DNA of 64,000 nt from Streptomyces sp. NBC_01232 (lineage in GTDB: Bacteria > Actinomycetota > Actinomycetes > Streptomycetales > Streptomycetaceae), in NCBI RefSeq assembly GCF_035989885.1, contig NZ_CP108518.1, positions 4,017,501 through 4,081,500 of the forward strand. The letters are read 5' to 3'. This document shows positions 44,583 to 56,475 of this stretch, in pieces (the first letter of the stretch is position 1; each line of letters starts with the position of its first letter). The position numbers and the translations under genes were made by a program. The notes under the pieces were generated by a model. That model worked only from the letters and a program-made list of their open reading frames with translations, ran no database searches and was not told the origin of the DNA.

Positions 44583-45112
44583 TTCCTCTAAATTCTGCAC
44601 CTTGGCCCGCGGTGCCCGAAATGGACATACGCGGGCCGAGTCGGTTATAGGACGAACGGCTTGTCCTCGGCACTACAACTACACCATCCGTCCAGCCTCG
44701 ACGGCCAAACCGACGGAATTGCCCTCCGAGGTGTTCATCAGCGGCGGAAGCCGATGGACCGTCCCATAACGGACAGTCACCCCACTGTGACGATCAGTCA
44801 CAGAGCGATCAGGAGTCGTCAGACCCCCCGTAGAGTGCAATGCCGAGCATTCCGCCCTTAGTTGGGCGGAAGGAACCCTCCCCGGACTCCTTGTCCTATT
44901 TTGGCACGAGGGTAGGGGAAGGGCGCAAGGGTGTAGTTAGTGCGGTCCGTCACGCTTGGGCCAATGGCCCGTATCGGGACGTAGGTCCTGGTACTACGTC
45001 CCAAATGCCACGATCAGGGCTCTGATCAGCCACTTTTGACCGATCGACCGATACCGGACGATACGTACAGCCCCCCCGACGGTGCGAATAAGTCACACCG
45101 ACCACTTTCGGC
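44583..45112 (-). promoter_or_regulatory. Long bldC upstream region, about 530 bp without a gene
   Basis: No coding potential was seen. The region is AT-richer than average, with repeats such as GACCGAT (around 45040-45050) and two hairpins at 44958-44970 and 44976-45002. It should hold the bldC promoter(s) and perhaps a regulatory RNA. The end next to the 45113 gene must hold that gene's 3' region. Confidence 0.55.
44976..45002. other. Strong hairpin in the bldC upstream region
   Basis: GGGACGTAG and CTACGTCCC form a perfect nine-base stem with loop GTCCTGGTA. A second inverted repeat (GGGCC AAT GGCCC) lies 5 bp before it. No U-run follows on either strand. Confidence 0.6.
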
Positions 45113-45973
45113 CTAATTCGCGAAAAGTCGCTCCCGGACGGCCCTCCAGCGCTCCGCCAGCTCCCCGTACGCCTCCGTCGCCCCCTCCGTGTCCCCGGCC
45201 CGCAGAGCCTCGATCCCCGCCGCCAGGTCCCCCGCCGAGCGGTCGGCCGCCAGCCGGTCCGCCGGCAGCGCGTGCAGCAGCCCGCCGTAGTCCAGCTCGA
45301 CCATCGAGCGCGGATGGAACTCCTCCAGCCAGCTCCCCACCTCCACCAGCCCGTCGGCGAGCATTCCGTACCCCTCTGCGTCGCGCAGGGTCCGCAGGGC
45401 CCGGGCGAGCCGCCGCCGCGCCTGCACCATCGGCGTGCGGTAGCGCAGCCGCTCGCCCGGCACGTACTCCCGCTCCTCGTCGGCCACCAGCACGAACCAG
45501 CGCAGCGGAACCTGCCAGACGCCCGTACGGATCCAGGGGCGCGCGTCCGGGTTCCGTACGCGCCAGCGCTCGTACTCCTCGGCCGCCTGCAGGCGCATCC
45601 CCGGGGGGAGCGCCGCGTCCAGCACCGGGCGCGGGAACCACTCGACGAGTTCCTGGAGGGCCAGCCAGCCGCGGAGCCGGGTGCGCCAGGGGCAGACCAG
45701 CAGCGCCCCGTCGACCACCGTCGTGAAGGCGTCCGCGCTCTCGTGCACCGGCACCCCCACCACCGGGACCCGCACCAAATCCGCCAGTGAGCGGCGCAGT
45801 TCGTCCTGGGCGGTCGGGGCATCCCCGCGCCGGGCGTAGTCGGACCAGTGCGCGCGCTCCGGCTCGGCGAAGGCAGCCAGCGGCTCGTAGACGCGCAGGT
45901 AGGAGGCGTAAGGGACGGTCGGCGCCGAGCGCGCGGAGGACAGCGGTGGATCGGAGGATTCGCTCACGCTCAC
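45113..45973 (-). CDS. Conserved Streptomyces protein of unknown function
   Basis: This 286-residue soluble protein has no motif I recognise. It is rich in Arg/Glu/Leu helices ([40 protein letters not shown]) and aromatic strands ([20 protein letters not shown]). The GTG at 45973 has GAGGG six bases upstream. It lies between bldC and vdh, divergent from vdh and in line with bldC, which I remember as a conserved order in Streptomyces. No export signal. Confidence 0.85.
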   Translation of the reverse strand: MSVSESSDPPLSSARSAPTVPYASYLRVYEPLAAFAEPERAHWSDYARRGDAPTAQDELRRSLADLVRVPVVGVPVHESADAFTTVVDGALLVCPWRTRLRGWLALQELVEWFPRPVLDAALPPGMRLQAAEEYERWRVRNPDARPWIRTGVWQVPLRWFVLVADEEREYVPGERLRYRTPMVQARRRLARALRTLRDAEGYGMLADGLVEVGSWLEEFHPRSMVELDYGGLLHALPADRLAADRSAGDLAAGIEALRAGDTEGATEAYGELAERWRAVRERLFAN

Positions 45974-46146
45974 GTACTGCCCTCATCCGGGGTCCGGTTC
46001 ACCTCGGGGCGTCCCGCGACCTCCCGTACTCCGGGAGTGTTTCGATCCTCGGACAGGTCACCTACAGGCGGCCCACAGGTCTTACTCTGCTCCCAGCACG
46101 CCCTCCCCCACCCGCAGGGCGGGCGTCTTTCCGCCGCATCTCTTCC

Positions 46147-47256
46147 ATGGGAGTCACCACCGTGACCGAAATGACCGACGGCGTCCTGCACACCCTGTTC
46201 CGTACGGAGCAGGGCGGCCACGAGCAAGTCGTGCTGTGCCAGGACCGCGCCACCGGCCTGAAGGCCGTCATCGCCATCCACTCCACCGCCCTGGGCCCCG
46301 CCCTCGGCGGTACGCGCTTCCACGCGTACGCCTCCGACGAGGAGGCCGTCCTCGACGCGCTGAACCTCTCGCGCGGCATGTCCTACAAGAACGCCCTCGC
46401 CGGTCTCGACCTCGGCGGCGGCAAGGCCGTGATCATCGGCGACCCTGACGTCCTGAAGACCGAGGAACTGCTCCAGGCCTACGGCCGGTTCGTGGAGTCC
46501 CTCGGCGGCCGCTACGTCACCGCCTGCGACGTCGGCACCTACGTCGCCGACATGGACGTCGTGGCCCGCGAGACCCGCTGGGCGACCGGCCGCTCCCCCG
46601 AGAACGGCGGCGCCGGCGACTCTTCGGTGCTCACCGCCTTCGGTGTCTTCCAGGGCATGCGCGCCAGCGCCCAGCACCTGTGGGGCGACCCGACCCTGCG
46701 CGGCCGCAAGGTCGGCGTGGCCGGCGTCGGCAAGGTCGGCCACTACCTGGTCGAGCACCTGCTGGAGGACGGCGCCGAGGTCGTGATCACGGACGTGCGC
46801 AAGGAGTCCGTGCAGCGGATCCTCGACAAGCACCCGGGCAAGGTCACCGCGGTCGCCGACACGGACGCGCTGATCCGCACCGAGGGCCTGGAGATCTACG
46901 CCCCCTGCGCGCTCGGCGGCGCACTGGACGACGTCACCGTCCCGGCGCTGACCGCGAAGATCGTCTGCGGTGCGGCGAACAACCAGCTCGCCCACCCGGG
47001 CATCGAGAAGGACCTCTCCGACCGCGGGATCCTCTACGCGCCGGACTACGTGGTCAACGCGGGCGGTGTCATCCAGGTCGCCGACGAGCTGCGCGGCTTC
47101 GACTTCGACCGCTGCAAGGCCAAGGCGACGAAGATCTTCGACACCACGCTGGAAATCTTTGCTCGCGCGAAGGCGGACGGTATCCCGCCGGCCGCCGCGG
47201 CCGACCGGATCGCCGAGCAGCGGATGGCCGACGGCCGCGCCGCGCGCGCGGTCTAG
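46147..47256 (+). CDS. vdh: Valine (Leu/Phe/Val) dehydrogenase
   Basis: This 369-residue enzyme belongs to the Glu/Leu/Phe/Val dehydrogenase family. It oxidatively deaminates branched-chain amino acids to 2-oxo acids with NAD+, which feeds polyketide precursor supply. Substrate-binding motifs are [18 protein letters not shown] and [20 protein letters not shown] (catalytic Lys). The NAD fold has [29 protein letters not shown] and [10 protein letters not shown] also match Streptomyces Vdh closely. The start is either ATG 46147 or GTG/ATG downstream (46163, 46171), as no clear ribosome binding site precedes the first. Confidence 0.93.
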   Translation: MGVTTVTEMTDGVLHTLFRTEQGGHEQVVLCQDRATGLKAVIAIHSTALGPALGGTRFHAYASDEEAVLDALNLSRGMSYKNALAGLDLGGGKAVIIGDPDVLKTEELLQAYGRFVESLGGRYVTACDVGTYVADMDVVARETRWATGRSPENGGAGDSSVLTAFGVFQGMRASAQHLWGDPTLRGRKVGVAGVGKVGHYLVEHLLEDGAEVVITDVRKESVQRILDKHPGKVTAVADTDALIRTEGLEIYAPCALGGALDDVTVPALTAKIVCGAANNQLAHPGIEKDLSDRGILYAPDYVVNAGGVIQVADELRGFDFDRCKAKATKIFDTTLEIFARAKADGIPPAAAADRIAEQRMADGRAARAV

Positions 47257-47547
47257 GCACTTCCCGGGGCTCTCCTGGTGCGCCCGCCGGGGTGCGGCGA
47301 GACGGAACTCACTGCACTTCGGCGGGTCGCCCGCCAGGAAAAGGTTAAAATCGCAGCTGACCAGCGAGGACGGGGCGCCTTGCTGGTTCTGCACCGGGGC
47401 GCGTCATGCGGGCGGCGTACCGTATGGCCGCGGAAGCAGGTACCGTTAAACCCCTACGGACGGTCTCTCCATGGAGAGCCCGCTCCGAACCATGAACGCG
47501 TGTCAGACTCTGGGGCCGTCGAGCCCCGTCACCGAGGGGGTCGAGCC

Positions 47548-47811
47548 ATGGGGCGCGGCCGGGCAAAGGCCAAGCAGACGAAGGTCGCCCGCCAGCTGAA
47601 GTACAGCAGCGGCGGGACTGACCTCTCGCGTCTGGCCAACGAGCTGGGCGCATCGACCGTGGAACCGCTGCCTGTCAGCGAGCCGGTCGAGGTAGACGAC
47701 GACGAACTGGACGAGGACGACCCGTACGCTCGGTACGCGGACCTCTACAACAGGGATGACGACGACGAGGACGAAGAGTCCGGGCCGTCGTCACAGCGTC
47801 GCGGCGCTTGA
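47548..47811 (+). CDS. DUF3073 family protein
   Basis: This 87-residue cytosolic protein has the DUF3073 lead GRGRAKAKQTKVARQLKYSS and a very acidic C-terminus (VDDDELDEDDPYARYADLYN, then DDDDEDEESG). It is widespread in actinobacteria and of unknown function; a basic head and acidic tail suggest nucleic acid or protein binding. GAGGGGG lies seven bases before the ATG. It is convergent with purM over a shared terminator. Confidence 0.9.
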   Translation: MGRGRAKAKQTKVARQLKYSSGGTDLSRLANELGASTVEPLPVSEPVEVDDDELDEDDPYARYADLYNRDDDDEDEESGPSSQRRGA

Positions 47812-47846
47812 CGCCCTGAGGCGTCTGCACGACAGACAAAAAGATT

Positions 47847-47883
47847 GAAACCCGGTCCAGGGCATCGCCCCGGGCCGGGTTTC
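47847..47883. terminator. Bidirectional terminator between DUF3073 gene and purM
   Basis: GAAACCCGG and CCGGGTTTC are the outer arms of a long hairpin with an inner CCAGGG...CCCCGG-like pairing, followed by a short T-run. Confidence 0.85.
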
Positions 47884-47891
47884 AGTGCTGC

Positions 47892-48962
47892 TCAGCTCGC
47901 GTAGGAACCGGTCAGGGTCGCACCCTCGGTGCGGTCGCCGCGGTCCAGGATCTCTCCCGCGACCCACGCGTCGACACCCCGGTCGGCCAGCGCGGTCAGG
48001 GCCACGTCCACCGACTCGGCGGGCACCACGGCCATCATGCCGACGCCCATGTTCAGCGTCTTCTCCAGCTCCAGCTGCTCCACCTGCCCGGCCTTGCCGA
48101 CCAGGTCGAAAATGGCGCCGGGGGCCCAGGTCGTACGGTCGACCGTGGCGTGGAGGTGGTCCGGGATGACCCGGGCCAGGTTCGCCGCGAGGCCGCCGCC
48201 GGTGATGTGCGAGTAGGCGTGCACCTCGGCCGTGCGGGTGAGGGCCATGCAGTCCAGCGAGTAGATCTTGGTGGGCTCCAGGAGCTCCTCGCCGAGGGTC
48301 CGTCCGAGCTCCTCGACGTGCTGGTCGAGCGACATGCCGGCGCGGTCGAAGAGGACGTGGCGGACCAGCGAGTACCCGTTCGAGTGAAGGCCGGACGAAG
48401 CCATCGCGATGACGGCGTCACCCGTACGGATGCGATCCGCGCCGAGCAGGCGGTCGTACTCGACGACGCCCGTTCCGGCACCCGCCACGTCGAAGTCGTC
48501 CGGGCCCAGCAGCCCGGGGTGTTCGGCCGTCTCGCCGCCCACCAGGGCGCAGCCGGCGAGGACGCAGCCCTCGGCGATGCCCTTGACGATGGCCGCGACA
48601 CGCTCGGGGTGCACCTTGCCGACGCAGATGTAGTCGGTCATGAAGAGCGGCTCGGCGCCGCAGACGACGATGTCGTCCATGACCATCGCCACCAGGTCGT
48701 GGCCGATGGTGTCGTACACGCCGAGCTGGCGGGCGATGTCCACCTTGGTGCCGACGCCGTCGGTGGCCGAGGCGAGCAGCGGGCGCTCGTAGCGCTTGAG
48801 GGCGGAGGCGTCGAAGAGGCCGGCGAAGCCGCCGAGGCCGCCGAGGACCTCGGGGCGCTGCGTCTTCTTCACCCACTCCTTCATCAGCTCGACGGCGCGG
48901 TCGCCCGCTTCGATGTCCACGCCTGCGGCTGCGTAGCTGGCACCGGTGGTCTTCTCTGTCAT
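47892..48962 (-). CDS. purM: Phosphoribosylformylglycinamidine cyclo-ligase
   Basis: This 356-residue AIR synthetase closes the imidazole ring of FGAM with ATP in step five of purine synthesis. Signatures are YAAAGVDIEAGDRAVELMK, LLASATDGVGTKVDIARQLG, DIVVCGAEPLFMTDYICVGK, CALVGGETAEHPG and HITGGGLAANLARV. Length matches PurM. It follows purF on the minus strand, separated by 91 bp that include a hairpin. Confidence 0.97.
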   Translation of the reverse strand: MTEKTTGASYAAAGVDIEAGDRAVELMKEWVKKTQRPEVLGGLGGFAGLFDASALKRYERPLLASATDGVGTKVDIARQLGVYDTIGHDLVAMVMDDIVVCGAEPLFMTDYICVGKVHPERVAAIVKGIAEGCVLAGCALVGGETAEHPGLLGPDDFDVAGAGTGVVEYDRLLGADRIRTGDAVIAMASSGLHSNGYSLVRHVLFDRAGMSLDQHVEELGRTLGEELLEPTKIYSLDCMALTRTAEVHAYSHITGGGLAANLARVIPDHLHATVDRTTWAPGAIFDLVGKAGQVEQLELEKTLNMGVGMMAVVPAESVDVALTALADRGVDAWVAGEILDRGDRTEGATLTGSYAS

Positions 48963-48999
48963 GACAGGAGAGAGCTTTCGTGTCGTTACTGCGTGTGGT

Positions 49000-49037
49000 G
49001 CCGGGCCCTGGGAGAAGCCTCAAAGACAGGGCCCGGC
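49000..49037 (-). terminator. Hairpin between purF and purM
   Basis: GCCGGGCCCTG and CAGGGCCCGGC form a perfect 11-bp stem, 17 bp after the purF stop codon on the minus strand. It could reduce read-through into purM or act as an mRNA processing signal. Confidence 0.7.
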
Positions 49038-49053
49038 GCAGGTTGAGCCAGGG

Positions 49054-50571
49054 CTACGGGCGACGGAGCGCGTCGGCGGCGTCCGTGCCGCCGGCCAGCT
49101 CGGTCTCCAGGAGCTGCTTGCCCAGGAGCTGCGGGTCGGGCAGCTCCATCGGGTACTCGCCGTCGAAGCAGGCACGGCAGAGGTTGGGCTTCTGGATGGT
49201 GGTCGCCTCGATCATCGCGTCGAGCGAGATGTAGGAGAGGGAGTCCGCGCCCATGGAGGTGGCGATCTCGTCGACCGTCATCCCGTTGGCGATCAGCTCG
49301 GCCCGGGTGGCGAAGTCGATGCCGAAGAAGCACGGCCACTTCACCGGCGGCGAGGAGATCCGGATGTGGACCTCCGCCGCGCCGGCCTCGCGGAGCATCT
49401 TGACCAGGGCGCGCTGGGTGTTGCCGCGGACGATCGAGTCGTCGACGACAACCAGGCGCTTGCCCCGGATGACTTCCTTGAGGGGGTTGAGCTTGAGGCG
49501 GATGCCGAGCTGGCGGATCGTCTGCGAGGGCTGGATGAAGGTCCGGCCCACGTAGGCGTTCTTGACCAGGCCGGATCCGTACGGGATCCCGCTGGCCTCG
49601 GCGTATCCGACGGCGGCGGGCGTGCCGGATTCCGGCGTCGCTATCACCAGGTCGGCATCGACCGGGGCTTCCTTGGCCAGGCGCCGGCCCATCTCGACAC
49701 GCGAGAGGTAGACGTTCCGGCCGGCGATGTCGGTGTCCGGGCGCGCCAGGTAGACGTACTCGAAGACACAGCCCTTGGGCTTCGCTTCCGCGAATCGAGA
49801 GGTACGCAGACCGTTCTCGTCGATCGCGATGAGCTCGCCCGGCTCGACCTCGCGGACGAAGCTGGCGCCGCAGATGTCGAGGGCGGCGGTCTCACTCGCG
49901 ACCACCCAGCCGCGCTCCAGGCGGCCGAGGACCAGCGGGCGGATGCCCTGCGGGTCACGGGCGGTGTAGAGGGTCCCCTCGTCCATGAAGACGAGGGAGA
50001 AGGCGCCCTTGACCTGAGGCAGGACCTTGGCGGCCGACTCCTCGATGGTCAGGGGCTTGCCCTCGTCGTCGGTCTGACCGGCGAGCAGGGCGGTGACCAG
50101 GTCGGTGTCATTCGTGGCCGCCACCTGGGTGGCACGGCCGTCCTGACGGGGGAGGTCGGCGACCATCTCGGCAAGCTCGGCGGTGTTCACCAGGTTGCCG
50201 TTGTGACCCAGGGCAATGGAGCCGTGGGCGGTCGCACGGAAGGTCGGCTGGGCGTTCTCCCAGACGGAGGCCCCGGTGGTCGAATAGCGGGCGTGACCGA
50301 CCGCGATATGACCTTGGAGCGAGCCGAGAGAGGTTTCGTCGAAGACTTGGGAAACGAGGCCCATGTCCTTGAAGACGAGGATCTGGGAACCGTTGCTCAC
50401 AGCGATTCCCGCGGACTCTTGTCCGCGGTGCTGCAGTGCATACAGTCCGAAGTAGGTGAGCTTGGCGACCTCTTCACCCGGAGCCCAGACACCGAAGACG
50501 CCGCAAGCGTCCTGGGGGCCCTTTTCGCCGGGGAGCAGGTCGTGGTTGAGTCGTCCATCACCACGAGGCAC
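49054..50571 (-). CDS. purF: Amidophosphoribosyltransferase
   Basis: This 505-residue enzyme makes 5-phosphoribosylamine from PRPP and glutamine, the first committed step of purine synthesis. The N-terminal propeptide of 22 residues ends before the catalytic Cys in DACGVFGVWAPGEE; the glutamine domain continues with LQHRGQESAGI. The phosphoribosyltransferase motif is VVVDDSIVRGNTQRA. The cysteines expected of the iron-sulphur PurF type are present (CVFEYVYLARP, WPCFFGID, NLCRACFDGE). The start is GTG at 50571. Confidence 0.97.
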   Translation of the reverse strand: MPRGDGRLNHDLLPGEKGPQDACGVFGVWAPGEEVAKLTYFGLYALQHRGQESAGIAVSNGSQILVFKDMGLVSQVFDETSLGSLQGHIAVGHARYSTTGASVWENAQPTFRATAHGSIALGHNGNLVNTAELAEMVADLPRQDGRATQVAATNDTDLVTALLAGQTDDEGKPLTIEESAAKVLPQVKGAFSLVFMDEGTLYTARDPQGIRPLVLGRLERGWVVASETAALDICGASFVREVEPGELIAIDENGLRTSRFAEAKPKGCVFEYVYLARPDTDIAGRNVYLSRVEMGRRLAKEAPVDADLVIATPESGTPAAVGYAEASGIPYGSGLVKNAYVGRTFIQPSQTIRQLGIRLKLNPLKEVIRGKRLVVVDDSIVRGNTQRALVKMLREAGAAEVHIRISSPPVKWPCFFGIDFATRAELIANGMTVDEIATSMGADSLSYISLDAMIEATTIQKPNLCRACFDGEYPMELPDPQLLGKQLLETELAGGTDAADALRRP

Positions 50572-50934
50572 GCTTCCGAGTGTAGGCGAGATCGACCACT
50601 GGTCCGAATTGGGGATGGCCGGGAAATGTCACAGCACGGAGGGTGACGGATCCCTTCCGTCTCGCTATCCGGAATGCCCTTGTTGACAGGCGCATGGGCA
50701 TTCGTACAGGCTCTCGCCCCATGCAGCCTCTCGGTGACCGGACGGTCACCCTCGTCGAGCGCCGGCACGTGGACCTTGTCCGTGTCGCGAGCGCCATCTG
50801 TCGCTGTTCTGCGTAGTCACACGCCGCTTTCCGTTCTTTTTCTTTCCTGAGCCCTGCCCCGAGTCCGCCCTGCCGTGCCGCGCGCCGTCCCGCGCCGCCC
50901 GGGGCGGGCCGGCAGGCCATGCCTTGGAGTACCT
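50572..50934. promoter_or_regulatory. Divergent promoter region purF / sulfatase
   Basis: 363 bp with no supported gene. It must hold the purF promoter and that of the sulfatase. A stretch with GACGGTCACC at about 50740 and repeated CGGACGGTC segments was noted, but no operator can be assigned. Confidence 0.5.
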
Positions 50935-52368
50935 GTGACCTCGTACGAACCCAACCTGTCCCGGCGCGCCTTCGGCGGCGCGGTCGGCGTGAGCGCGGCC
51001 GCCGCGGCGGTGGGGCTCGGCGCCTCCCCCGCAGCCGCGGCCCCGGCCGCCGGGGACGGGCAGAACGCGCCCCGGGAGCGGGAGTTCCGGGCCGGGAAGC
51101 GGGGGCCGTCCCGCCGTCCGAACATCCTGTTCATCCTCGGCGACGACCTCGGCTGGGCCGACCTCTCCTCGTACGGCTCCCCGCACATCGAGACCCCGAA
51201 CCTGGACCGCCTCGCCCGCCAGGGCGTCCGGTTCACCGACGCCTACTCGGGCTCCGCGACCTGCTCGCCGACCCGGTTCAGCCTCTACACCGGGCGGTAC
51301 CCGGGCCGCACCAGGGGCGGGCTGGCCGAACCGATCGCCGACAAGTCGGTGGGCCTGGACCCCACGCACCCGACGCTGGCCTCGCTCCTGAAGTCCGCCG
51401 GCTACGCGACCGCGCTGATCGGCAAGTGGCACGCCGGCTACCTGCCCGACTACAGCCCGACCAGGTCCGGCTGGGACGAGTTCTTCGGCAACTTCGGTGG
51501 CGCCCTGGAGTACTACTCCAAGCTGGGCCTGGGCGGCGAGTACGACCTCTACGAGGGCGACGCCGAGTACAAGGACCTGCGCTACTACACCCGGATCATC
51601 ACCGAGCGGGCGAGCGAGTACGTCTCCCGCGACCACCACGGCAGGCCGTGGCTGCTGAACCTCAACTTCACCACCCCGCACTGGCCGTGGATCGCCGACG
51701 GGGACACCGGGCAGAGCGCGGAGATCGTGGCGCGGATCAAGGCCGGCGACGGGCGCGCCCTGTGGCACCAGGACGGCGGCTCGGTAGAGAAGTACAAGGA
51801 GATGGTCGAGGACCTCGACCGCTCGATCGGCAAGGTGCTGGCGGCGCTGAGGCGTTCGGGCCAGGAGGAGGACACCCTCGTGGTCTTCTCCAGCGACAAC
51901 GGCGGCGAGCGCTTCTCGTACAACTGGCCGCTGTCCGGCAACAAGGCCTCCCTCCAGGAGGGCGGGATCCGGGTGCCGAACATCGCCCGCTGGCCCGCCC
52001 GGCTGGACGGCGGCCAGGTCAGCCACGTCCCGGTGTTCAGCCCGGACTGGACGGCGACGCTGCTGGAGCTGGCCGGGGCGCGTCCCGACCGGGCCCACCC
52101 GCTGGACGGGGTGAGCCTGGCCGGATACCTGCTGCGCGGCGAGAAGGTGGCCGAGCGGGACCTGTTCTGGCGGGTGCGGGGGGAGCGGGCGCTGCGCCGC
52201 GGCGACTGGAAGTACTACCGGGGCAAGGCGGGCAGGGACCAGCTGTTCAACCTGGCCGGGGACGTCCGCGAACAGGCCGACAGGGCGGCCCTGGAGCCGG
52301 CCCGGCTGGCGCAGCTGCGGGCGGCCTGGGAGAAGGTGGACGCCGGCCTCCTGCCGTACCCCGGCTGA
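50935..52368 (+). CDS. Tat-exported sulfatase
   Basis: This 477-residue sulfatase has a twin-arginine signal (NLSRRAFGGAVGVSAAAAAV) and a sulfatase domain. The catalytic motif is CSPTRFSLYTGRYPG, in which the Cys becomes formylglycine, and metal ligands are seen in ILGDDLGWADLSS and SSDNGGERFSYNW. It would hydrolyse sulphate esters outside the cell. The GTG at 50935 has GGAG five bases upstream. The 3' end is 15 bp from that of the convergent lipoprotein gene. Confidence 0.94.
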   Translation: MTSYEPNLSRRAFGGAVGVSAAAAAVGLGASPAAAAPAAGDGQNAPREREFRAGKRGPSRRPNILFILGDDLGWADLSSYGSPHIETPNLDRLARQGVRFTDAYSGSATCSPTRFSLYTGRYPGRTRGGLAEPIADKSVGLDPTHPTLASLLKSAGYATALIGKWHAGYLPDYSPTRSGWDEFFGNFGGALEYYSKLGLGGEYDLYEGDAEYKDLRYYTRIITERASEYVSRDHHGRPWLLNLNFTTPHWPWIADGDTGQSAEIVARIKAGDGRALWHQDGGSVEKYKEMVEDLDRSIGKVLAALRRSGQEEDTLVVFSSDNGGERFSYNWPLSGNKASLQEGGIRVPNIARWPARLDGGQVSHVPVFSPDWTATLLELAGARPDRAHPLDGVSLAGYLLRGEKVAERDLFWRVRGERALRRGDWKYYRGKAGRDQLFNLAGDVREQADRAALEPARLAQLRAAWEKVDAGLLPYPG

Positions 52369-52383
52369 CCCGGCCCGTCAGGG

Positions 52384-53187
52384 TCATTCCGCGGCCGAGG
52401 CCGCCTTCGCGGTCAGGCCCTTGCCGTCGGGCGCGGAGAGGGTGAGGGTCTCGCCCGCGATCGTCGCGGTGAGCGGGTCGGCGAACAGCGCGGTCAGCGC
52501 CCGTTCGACCTCGCCCACCGGGCCCTCGCAGGCCATCCGGGTCGAGGTCAGCGGCCCGAAGGTGACCACGGATCCCGCGACGGTGGCCCGGGCGCTGAAC
52601 CGGTTGCAGCCCAGGCTGCCGCTCACCGCGAAGTCGGGGGCGATGGTGAACTGCGCCTTCCCTGCCGCCTCGGCGGGCAGGGAGGCCGCGGTAGCGCCGC
52701 TGACCAGCGACTCCACGGTCCACCGGGTCGTCGTGAGCGGGGCGTCGGGGACCGCCGGCGTCGAGGTCATGGCGATGGTGCTCCCGTCGGCGGCCTTCAG
52801 GGTGAGCCGGTCGGGGCCCCGGTCGATCGTCATCCTGCCCCGGAACACCTTGGCGAAGGCCGTCTCGAACTCCATGTCCGCGCAGGCCATGGTGGTCGAG
52901 GCGCCCGGCGTGACGGTCACCGCGGAGGGACCGTCGGAGGCCACCACCGCCGTGAAACCGTTGCAGCCGTAGTTGCCCTTGGCCTCGTTCTCGCCGATCT
53001 CCAGGCGGGCGGTCCCGGGCGCATGGAGCGTGCGACCGCCCGTGGTCAGGGACTCGACGGCCCAGGAACCCGTGGGGTCGGGGTGCCAGACGCTCCCCGA
53101 GGCCTCTTCCCGGCCGCAGCCGGCCAGGGCGAGGGCCAGTACGCAGGCCAGGCCCGCGGAAGTGTGGACGTGCCGGAGGGTACGCAT
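52384..53187 (-). CDS. Lipoprotein with two META domains
   Basis: This 267-residue lipoprotein has a lipobox LALAGC (about residue 17-22) and two META (HslJ-like) domains. Each has the typical TGSWAVESLTTGG / TRWTVESLVSG start and the conserved core NYGCNGFTA / SLGCNRFSA followed by TTMACADMEFE / TRMACEGPVGE. It is anchored on the outer face of the membrane; META domains are linked to antibiotic or motility stress in other bacteria, but the role is unproven. The start at 53187 gives a normal signal peptide. It lies just downstream of the MDMPI gene. Confidence 0.9.
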   Translation of the reverse strand: MRTLRHVHTSAGLACVLALALAGCGREEASGSVWHPDPTGSWAVESLTTGGRTLHAPGTARLEIGENEAKGNYGCNGFTAVVASDGPSAVTVTPGASTTMACADMEFETAFAKVFRGRMTIDRGPDRLTLKAADGSTIAMTSTPAVPDAPLTTTRWTVESLVSGATAASLPAEAAGKAQFTIAPDFAVSGSLGCNRFSARATVAGSVVTFGPLTSTRMACEGPVGEVERALTALFADPLTATIAGETLTLSAPDGKGLTAKAASAAE

Positions 53188-53238
53188 GCCCCTGGGACGG
53201 GCCGGGCGCCGCAGCGGTTCCACCGGGGCCACCACCGC

Positions 53239-54030
53239 TCAGCTCATCAGGGGGAGCAGCGCCGACAGGTCGGCCCGCTCGCCGCTGGCCCGTACGTGCG
53301 CCTCGTCCAGCGCCTCGGCCCATGCCGTACGTCCGGTCGCGAGCCGGATCCAGGTCAGCGGGTCGCTCTCCACGACGTTCGGCGGGGTGCCGCGGGTGTG
53401 CCGCGGGCCCTCGATGCACTGGACCACCGCGAAGGGCGGGATGCGCACCTCGACCGAGCCGCCCGGTGCCTTGAGGGCGAGGGCGTCGGCGAGCAGCCGG
53501 GTGCAGGCGGCCAGCGCCTGCCGGTCGACCGGGATGTCCAGTCCGGTGGCCCGGTTCAGGTCGTCGGTGTGGACCACCAGTTCCACGGTCCTGGTGATCA
53601 GGAAGTCGGCCAGGGTCATGTCCCCGATCCACAGGTCCAGCACCCGGTCGCCCCGGTTCGCCGCGAGGGCCTCGGCCATCCGGGAGGCCGCCCGGGCGTA
53701 CAGCTCGGACAGCGGGGCCCCGGTCAGGGTCTCCCGGGCCGCTTCGGAGATCTTCCCGGCGAGGGAGGCGGTGGCGAAGGGCCATTCGACGGCCGACAGC
53801 TCGGCGACGGCGGCGGGCGGCCGGGCCAGGCCCCCGGCCAGCGAGTCGGCGATCCAGGCGATGTGCCCGGCCAGCTCGGCGACGCTCCAGTCACCGAGCC
53901 CGCTGGGCCGTGCCAACTGCTCGGGCCCCAACTCGCCCACGGCGCGGCCGACATGCGCGAACTGCGCGGTGACGGCCGCACGGATCCGGGCGGGGTCGTA
54001 GGTACGCGGCTTCTTCCCTCGGGGCGGCAT
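53239..54030 (-). CDS. MDMPI-like mycothiol-dependent enzyme with SCP-like C-terminus
   Basis: This 263-residue protein has an N-terminal DinB/MDMPI helical domain (LGDWSVAELAGHIAWIADSL, with a metal-binding His) and VELVVHTDDLNRATGL, where a second metal ligand lies. The C-terminus (PLTWIRLATGRTAWAEAL) resembles sterol-carrier-like tails in this family. Enzymes of this type use mycothiol in detoxification. Substrate unknown. Overlap-like spacing to the META lipoprotein gene suggests a shared message. Confidence 0.88.
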   Translation of the reverse strand: MPPRGKKPRTYDPARIRAAVTAQFAHVGRAVGELGPEQLARPSGLGDWSVAELAGHIAWIADSLAGGLARPPAAVAELSAVEWPFATASLAGKISEAARETLTGAPLSELYARAASRMAEALAANRGDRVLDLWIGDMTLADFLITRTVELVVHTDDLNRATGLDIPVDRQALAACTRLLADALALKAPGGSVEVRIPPFAVVQCIEGPRHTRGTPPNVVESDPLTWIRLATGRTAWAEALDEAHVRASGERADLSALLPLMS

Positions 54031-54170
54031 GCCCCGACCCTACTCGGGGGCCGGCGGCGCCGGCCCCGTGCCGCCGCGCCGCTGCGCGGTGTCCGTCGCG
54101 TGGGCGGCGTGGGCGGCGAACAGCTCGGCGGGCATCGGCGGGCAGCGGGCCCCGGGCGGCGCTGCCGACG

Positions 54171-54211
54171 CCACGAGCCCCCGGCCGGAGGAACCGGCCG
54201 GGGGCTCGTGG
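54171..54211. terminator. Terminator downstream of purL
   Basis: CCACGAGCCCCCGGCCGG and its exact complement form an 18-bp stem with loop AGGAA, downstream of the minus-strand purL stop. Confidence 0.9.
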
Positions 54212-54225
54212 CAGAGGCGATGGGA

Positions 54226-56471
<2,246 letters not shown>

Positions 56472-56475
<4 letters not shown>

